A DNA stretch of 64,000 nt, taken from assembly GCA_008828725.1 (NCBI GenBank), contig MEHQ01003258.1, positions 62,001 to 126,000 of the forward strand. Direction: 5' to 3'. A program made the translations under genes and the position numbers. The notes beneath the pieces are model-generated. The model saw nothing but the letters and a program-made list of their open reading frames with translations. It had not been told where the DNA came from and did not search any database. Source of the stretch: Saccharina japonica (lineage: Eukaryota > Sar > Phaeophyceae > Laminariales > Laminariaceae). Positions 57,425-64,000 of this stretch are shown here, in pieces. Position 1 is the stretch's first letter; every line of letters starts with the position of its first letter.

Positions 57425-58259
57425 AGATGAGATGGATTGCACTGATGGGGGAGTGAGCCGTGGTCTTGTATGTCTTTTAGGGGGGCATTGCATCTACGCG
57501 CAGACATCGTTGTTGGGGATTTTACTTCGCGTGTCCTCTCTTTGCACCGGTCGACAATAGTGCGGCGTAGTTTACGCAATTACTTGAGGCGTACCATAAA
57601 GCAAAACGTTAATTTCAGTCTGCACCATGTACAGCCGTCGAGGACTGATCGATAGAGAACTCGGGGGGTATTCAGTCGATCGTGCACCCGCTGCAAAATA
57701 GATGGCACAGGCAATTCATGCCATTTTTGAGCCTGCACCAGGTGCAGCATAGACAGCACAGGTATAGCACGTCCGTAAAAGACTGGTCGGAAACACACTG
57801 ACGGCGTCCAGCTTGCACAATCTGCAGCACAACATCAATAGATTGAACAAGCTGCGATGTAGGCGGCAAAGGTAGTGCGCGCCAGGAGGGTACAGGCCCA
57901 GACTTGCAACTTGGGGTGTGTGTTAACGAAGCCTCGAAATGGATTACAATATATGTATATATATTTACTAACCTTTTACTTTCATTGCTAATCGGGAGGA
58001 ATCGATATTGTGGATAGTGCCACGAAAACCCTCCGCGGCGTCTTGGTGCAAATATCAAACTCAGACGGCAAGAAAGCGGATGGGTTCCTTTAAAGGCGTG
58101 CCAACGTTCGTGACAGTCTCAGCATATAATCAACAGGCATAGTAATTTTCATCCAAGGGAACAAACGAACGTCGCAGACCAGTGGCAGTCATGCCACCGC
58201 TCGTGCGGCGTGGGGTGTTGCCATTCATGATCTATTTCCGTACTCGTATTTTTTACAGG
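57425..58259. other. Noncoding; quasi-repeats near 57680-57850
   Basis: Repeated CAGCACA(G)GTA and TGCACCAGGTGCAG-like words. No terminal repeat of the copia element could be identified here. Confidence 0.35.
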
Positions 58260-61200
58260 TCTCAGCCTTCCGGGTCGAACGGAGATTTGAGGGCACCACA
58301 TTCGAAGAGGGGGGAGGACCTGGACAGCTAGGGTTCGCAGCGTTGCGTAAAACATGGAATGGGAGTTCGCACAAAGCTATTCAGGCGGAGCATGCTAGGA
58401 GGAGCAACGCGAGAATACGCTCAGGACAGGATCCTGACAAGTACCCCTACATCATGGACAGCTGCCTCGACAACCCCAACGCCTGCGATCCACCAGAGGG
58501 TTCAATACGAAGACGTCACACATGCAGGCATTGCACCGGAATATGAAACTATTCGCCAAGTCTAGCTGAAGAAGGGGATCTTTGGCCTTGCCAATATCCG
58601 GTGCATGCTCTGTTTATGCCAGGGGCATTACGACACGTGGTATATACAGGCAAGTAATATCCCGCAATGACAACGTCGTCAAGTGTCCTATTTGTGATCG
58701 TGTCGGCTACTTGAAACGTAAGTGCCCCCTTCGCTTCTATAGTCATCAAACTAATAATGCACAGCAGCCGCAACAGCATGAAGATCACCGTAACATCCCA
58801 CGCAGACAGCATAATTCAAACGGTGAAGGCCGACAAGGTCCAGTGTGGTGCTTACATCATAAAACAACAACCCATGGCGACGGGGATGGCCGCGCCAAGA
58901 GGGGAGAACTGGCTGACGGCAGCACTTACGTTGCTACTGCCGGACCCTGCGCGCTAAGGAGAATTTGCAGCGCCCACAATCTCCCGGAAGAGGACGAACG
59001 GCCGGAGCCCCCCTACCTATCCTTTACAGCGACGGAGTACATCCCATGGCTACACTTGCAGCAGAGAAATGCTCGAATGCGGCACCCCGGCCCTTCAACT
59101 CACTGATGGCATCACGTCCTTGGCCCTTTGCAGAACGCGCCAAGCCCTCCGTCTATTTTGGGGGTCAGGGTGAGCCGGAATTCTCTTACGTGAAAGGGGA
59201 AATATCTTGTGCGGGGGAACCGCTCATCGACGCGGCCCCAATATCAGTAGTACTGGCAGATATCGACAGCAGATTAAACGAAAACGGACTTGTGGTTGCT
59301 GTACTATTCGACAGCGGAGCCTCGGCCTACCAATTATATGATCTCGTTCCCGACCTCCCTCAGTACACCCTGCTCGATAATCACAGCTGTGGGAGCTCTG
59401 TTGAATGGTCCGGAGAGAGTACCCTGCAAGACCGCATTACCGACGATAACAGAGAGCAGCACCTCGCGTGGGTGGCCATTCCAATTTAGTTAGCGCAACT
59501 GTTTCTCTGTAACAACACCAGCTAAAACGAGCATAGTTTATAGTTCGCTGTCAACAACCGCAGGCTGGAGGTGGCCGACAATTATGTGCTTCGCGGGGGA
59601 AAAATGACCTCGACTCCTTCACGCTTGACCTCAGCGCGGAAAGCTACGAATCAACGGAGCTGTCGATGACTGCAGTGACTAAGATTTAAGTGCGGCACCC
59701 GCGGCTCGGACACGTCACAAAGCGTAGCTTTGAACACATGAACAGGCGGAACGGCAATGGCGTTGCATTTGGCGATTCAACTGCGAACTGTGACGTCGGT
59801 GTGAGGGACAGTCGGTCGCTGTCTTACCCTAGGAAAGTTAAACCACGTCACCACGGATGCGCCCTTTCAACTCGTGTACGAAGACCCTTTAAATCGACGC
59901 CTCGATGAGGACACGATATTGCCTGCACGATCACCCACACGTTCATCAAGTGGACCGCAGTCTGCCGTCTCTGAAGCGAAGACAGAGCGCTTGTCTCGCT
60001 TCAGCTGCTGTCCAATTCAACCGTGATATCCCACGGAAAACGCATCTTAAGGTGGCGGTCCGACGAGGGAGGTGAATTTACGGATGACAAGATCAAGGAT
60101 TAGTGCCTAAAAACGGGAGTCACTGAGGAAGTAGCCGCCACCAACACGTAGCAGTAGATCGGTTGAGTCCGAATGCGCCGGGCAGACGCTGTGTAGAATG
60201 CTTCGCTGGATGCTCGTTGACAGCAGACTTTCTCCATTTCTGTGGGGAGTGCTCATGACAATGACGTCATAACTGAGCAATCGCATTCCGCACTCGGCGC
60301 TCGAGATCGAAACATTACACGATATTTTTCACGTCGAAAACAGCGACCGTTCGCCACACAGGAGCATCGGCATGAAGGCGTGTTTAGTCATGTCGAATAC
60401 GCCACCAAGCATGGGGGAACTCATGGTGTGCGGCTTGGGCCAGACCGCGAGCAATTGATTCCGCACCAGGAACCTCAAGGCACGTCCAGTCGTCGAAAGC
60501 AGAGACGTCGTGTTCACCAAAATGCCACCACACTTGCTCGCCCGTGACGGTAGGTTGTTGCCGCTACTTGAACTGGAATCACATCCGTTAGACTTCAGGG
60601 ACAAAAGCATCGACGACAACCACACTTCCTGTGAAGACATTTATTCGGCATGCGGAAGACTACACCACCAGTGGTTTTGACGTCGATGTCAACGTCACTC
60701 CACATATACTTCTCCATCTACAAGCCTCACCCATGAATTCTCCGTTAGAGGGGAGAACACGGCAGGGATCACCGTCTCCCTCTGTACCTTTGCCTGCACC
60801 AGAACCGATCCCTGCACCGGCGGTACCGCAAACAACTACCACGGGCACCAACCCCCACAAGGCTGGGGGTACGCGTGCTGGTAGACTCAGCCAGGTTCCT
60901 TCACCTGAAACTTCCGACTACCGGGCATATCAGAACAACTGAGCGGATTCAGCAGGGATCTTCCAGAAGCACACGCTCCGGCATCTGCACAAACTAAGAG
61001 TTTACGCGATTTGGACTTAGCGCACCAATTCAACGGGGCCGCGCTCAGCACAGAGTACGCCTGCGCCACGTCACCAAGGGCGAGTTTCGGCGAGAATGAC
61101 AGAAGCAACAATCTCGAGCACCTGCAAGGAGGGTATGGGCCTCCCACAATCGGCGCGTTGCGTAACGGCATAATAAACGTATATGACAAGCCTGAAAAAA

Positions 61201-61880
61201 GAACGGCGCCTACGCGTTAGTACCAATCATCGCAGTCCCGGCAGAACGCCGCCGAAAGTAATAATCGAGGCAGATATCACATACAGGACCCGTGTAGTCG
61301 TACGAGGCTGGTCTGTAGTCCTTTACATTGACCACGACGGGACCTTTGCCCCCGCCTGCAGGCGTCAGAGCATCTGCATGACACTGGCGATCGCAGCGGA
61401 GGTTTATGCTGGACGCCCAGACGACAGTTATGAACGCCGACGTGAAGGAAGATGTTTTCGTCAAGATGCCCCCCGGCTTCGAAATCGATGACAAGTCCAA
61501 CCTGCCTCTGGTCGTGACGCTCACGAAGAGTCTGTATGTCCTTCCGCTGAGAACGAAGAATAGGTTGACAAAACTAGACCATCACCTCTCGAAACTCGGG
61601 CTCCGCCCTCTCGAATGGGACTCGTCCATTTACGTATTCAATGATGATACTGGTTTACAACTCTGACGCTGTTCGTGGACAACGTTCTTCTACTGGTCGG
61701 GAACAGCTTATTGGCCGTCCGATCTAACGGACATAGGCGATGTGTCGAGGGTTTTCGGCATGAACGATACCCATGACAGCAAAAACTAAACGATCGATCT
61801 CTACCAGAAATATTACAAGGATAACGTCATCAAGCGCCTCGGCATGAAGGACATAATCGCGACTTCGCACTAGGAGCGGG
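58260..61880 (+). mobile_element. Ty1/copia-type LTR retrotransposon remnant, heavily broken
   Basis: Domains in copia order on the + strand: gag-like segment (about 58340-58560) with a CCHC-like knuckle region near 58690; aspartic protease with LFDSGAS near 59305; GAG-pre-integrase segment with RLGHV near 59700; integrase remnant (about 59930-60540); reverse transcriptase with MNADVKEDVFVKMPPGFE near 61430 and SLY near 61532, then a GDVSRVFGM block near 61740. The order protease-integrase-RT marks copia and not gypsy. Long terminal repeats were not found, and RNase H is not visible at the right end, where a satellite begins. Many breaks (well over ten), so an old fossil. Confidence 0.82.
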
Positions 61881-61904
61881 GACGGACCGTTATAATGTGT
61901 TGTT

Positions 61905-63025
61905 CTGTAAGGTACGTACTTAACCCTAACCGGGGTAGTTTCCCGGGTATTTCCCTACACATGACGTCCGTGAGTTCTGTAAGGCATGTATACCCGTACC
62001 CGCACCTTCTACAAGTTAGGTACGACATGCATACCCGCACGCGGAACTACTGCGAGTTCTGTACGCCTGTGCCACACGACCCTGAACTTCTGTGAGTTAT
62101 GTAGGACATTAATACCCGTACCAGGAACTTCTGTAAGATCCGTAAGATTGTCGTACAATACCCCGGGTACTGGTATACCTTTGTCACAATCTTCGCGACG
62201 CTGGTACGCAGTTAGTAGTTGATCATAGACACCCTTTGATACCGCTCTTGAAAGTATTTAGTCTATTTGGGTTGCTGATACATATTTCGCCACTCAACGG
62301 TATGTGTTAGATATCAAGACTGCTGTGCGATATAACGGACGGCAAAATTAAACGGCAACCGTAGTATTATCAGTATTAATATACATGTTACACATATCGT
62401 ATTCGCAAACAGTACCAGGTGCACGCCGTACGTACAACATTATACGTAGCATACATACCATATTCATACGTATCGTATGAGGCCCCGCACGTCGGATTGT
62501 GTATCGATGTATGCAGTGTACCAACCGCAGTACTCGGACCAGACACATTTTATGTGTTTGTTTCACCAGTTAATCAGTCGATTGTTCGACTCTTTGAGGT
62601 GTGAAGTTACCCGAGTGTTACCCTACAAAGAACTCATGTTCGAGTTATGAACAACGTCCATACCCGTACTCGGAACTTCTGTGAGTTTTGCACTACATTC
62701 GTACCTGTTCACGGAACTTCCGCAAGGTATGTACGCCCGTGCCACAACACACGGGGTACAGGAAAAATATGTTTATACTCGCCAGGAACTTTTGTGAGTT
62801 CTATAAGACATTCACCCGCACCCGGGACTTCTGTAAGTTATGTACGACGTGTGCCACAATAGCCGGGGGTACGGGTATAAAATGTTTATACTTGCCCGGA
62901 AATTATGTGAGTTATGTACGCCCGTGCCACAAAACCCGGAACGTTTTGTGACTTCTGAAAGAGTTCAGCACCCGTATCCGCAATTTCAGTATGTTCTGTA
63001 AGACTTTCATACCCGTAACCTGAAT
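61905..63025 (+). repeat. 42-bp satellite, locus 2 (two blocks)
   Basis: Blocks at about 61905-62180 and 62630-63025 made of TACCCG(T/C)AC..GGAACTTCTGTGAGTT units. Some carry GTGCCACAA.AC.CGGGGTAC. It is the reverse of the satellite at 21320-21735. The 450 bp between blocks is unrelated, GTAC-rich DNA. Confidence 0.7.
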
Positions 63026-64000
63026 CCGCAAACCGTGCAAAGCATAAACTTGGAATATTCGCCCAACAAACCGGAGGATGATTGTTTGGGCAAGGAAGGC
63101 AAGCGGCGGTAACAGTCAATCATAGGTGCTATCATGTACCTCGCACAGGTCCCCCGCAGTGACATCCTTCACGCAGGATACCAGCTAGTCCGGGGAATAT
63201 CCAAGGTGCATAGAGCTCGCACGGGGGCGGCCGAGCATCGTGTTCGCCACTTGACCGTGTCCACCGACTTCTATAGTACCTACATGCAAATTTTCAGCCT
63301 TGCTGTCCCAGTGTGAACCTCGCTTACCCAGGGCCGGACCAAATTACTGCTCAAAAATGAGTTTCACCGAGCCACCCAGGCCCCCGGGATTTGATGTAAA
63401 ATGCGATGTATCGTTGTGGCCTTCGTTCACGTCGATTATCGGGGTCGCAACGTAGATGTATGTAAGGCGGAGTCACTGGTCTCAATAGCGACAGTATACA
63501 TGGCCTTGAGACCTACAAACAATAAATACCTACTCCGTCTTCTTCTGCAAATAGAGCTGCCACACGTAAGTTGGTCGAGTATTGAACCGAGTGTCATCAA
63601 TTTGCTGTTGTGAGTTGGGTAATGGGACCATATATAGACGGTACAATGTTGATATCAATTGTGCCTAACGACGAAAAAGTTGATAAACGAACTCGATATG
63701 GGATGGCGACACGTGCGACGAAAGGGGTACCACATTTGGTCAAACAATAATTCATTATGACTGATGGTGCTTCTCAACGGAGCAACTATCCTATATCTTT
63801 GTTTGTTTACCTTTATGATTCGATATAAACCTTGGTCATGATATTGCTGCTCGATTTGGTTGTGGACTTTATAGTAAGCCCATGTTTGGATGATATAAAG
63901 AGCTCCCTGAGTAGAAAGCCTCATAAAACAGCAGGTGCATCCCTGCCAGAAAAAGTCCTCCCACGAGTGTTCGGAACCTGGCGTATTTACATCAATGGTG
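63026..64000. other. Noncoding, nothing recognised
   Basis: Short frames only: 70 codons + at 63401-63613 and 89 codons - at 63655-63924. The latter has a chromodomain-like hint (YRIIKVNKQRYRIV) that is too weak to call. Confidence 0.35.

Noticed and set aside
63655-63924. Chromodomain-like end of a gypsy integrase on the minus strand
   Set aside because: Only a short hydrophobic/basic pattern; no integrase core nearby.

Overview
Eukaryotic, gene-poor and repeat-dominated DNA. Nothing in the window reads as bacterial: there are no operons, and the few convincing coding pieces are either parts of mobile elements or short exons bounded by GT-AG splice sites. The mix of a tyrosine-recombinase retroelement of Ngaro/PAT type, a Ty1/copia remnant, tRNA-headed SINEs, TTAGGG-type interstitial repeats, and a host gene coding for Pmp-type (FxxN / GGx) parallel beta-helix rungs fits an alga, and I lean to a stramenopile such as a brown alga. 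That assignment is an inference only; no rRNA, tRNA or housekeeping gene is present to settle it.

Layout. 1-9.6 kb: noncoding DNA with a perfect 78-bp tandem duplication (1953-2108), a decayed tandem array (3845-4740), a hairpin element (5414-5675), a ~137-bp repeat block (6700-7000) and a GC-rich block near 8.5-9.1 kb. 9.6-20.1 kb: the main mobile region. A full-length but broken Ngaro/PAT-like element runs from 13488 to 20021 with split direct repeats in the order A1-ORFs-B1-A2-spacer-B2, and a fragment of the same family lies just before it on the other strand between 22-bp direct repeats. 20-26 kb: two satellites (a ~42-bp GTACCCGGAACTTC type and a palindromic TACTCGGAGTA type) with a SINE inside the second. 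26.3-30.06 kb: a candidate 3.75-kb DNA transposon with 47-bp inverted ends and flanking TA, holding tandem duplications and a spliced acidic terminal exon. 30-33.5 kb: a 159-codon ORF, a SINE and an inverted telomere-like tract.

33.8-41.6 kb (minus strand): the most interesting host feature. Three exons, each exactly 81 nt, all phase 1-1, all with GT-AG borders, each code for one 27-residue beta-helix repeat, separated by introns of 3.4 and 4.1 kb. They form a clear piece of a large multi-exon gene built from symmetric repeat exons. 44-49 kb: three inverted-repeat elements without coding capacity. 49.8-50.7 kb: a third copy of the Ngaro/PAT-like left end. 51.6 kb: a near-perfect fold-back element. 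56.9-62 kb: heavily decayed Ty1/copia sequence, followed by a second locus of the 42-bp satellite. The tail to 64 kb holds nothing I can name.

No stretch shows a set of host genes acting together. The biology here is the beta-helix gene and the insertion history of several element families.
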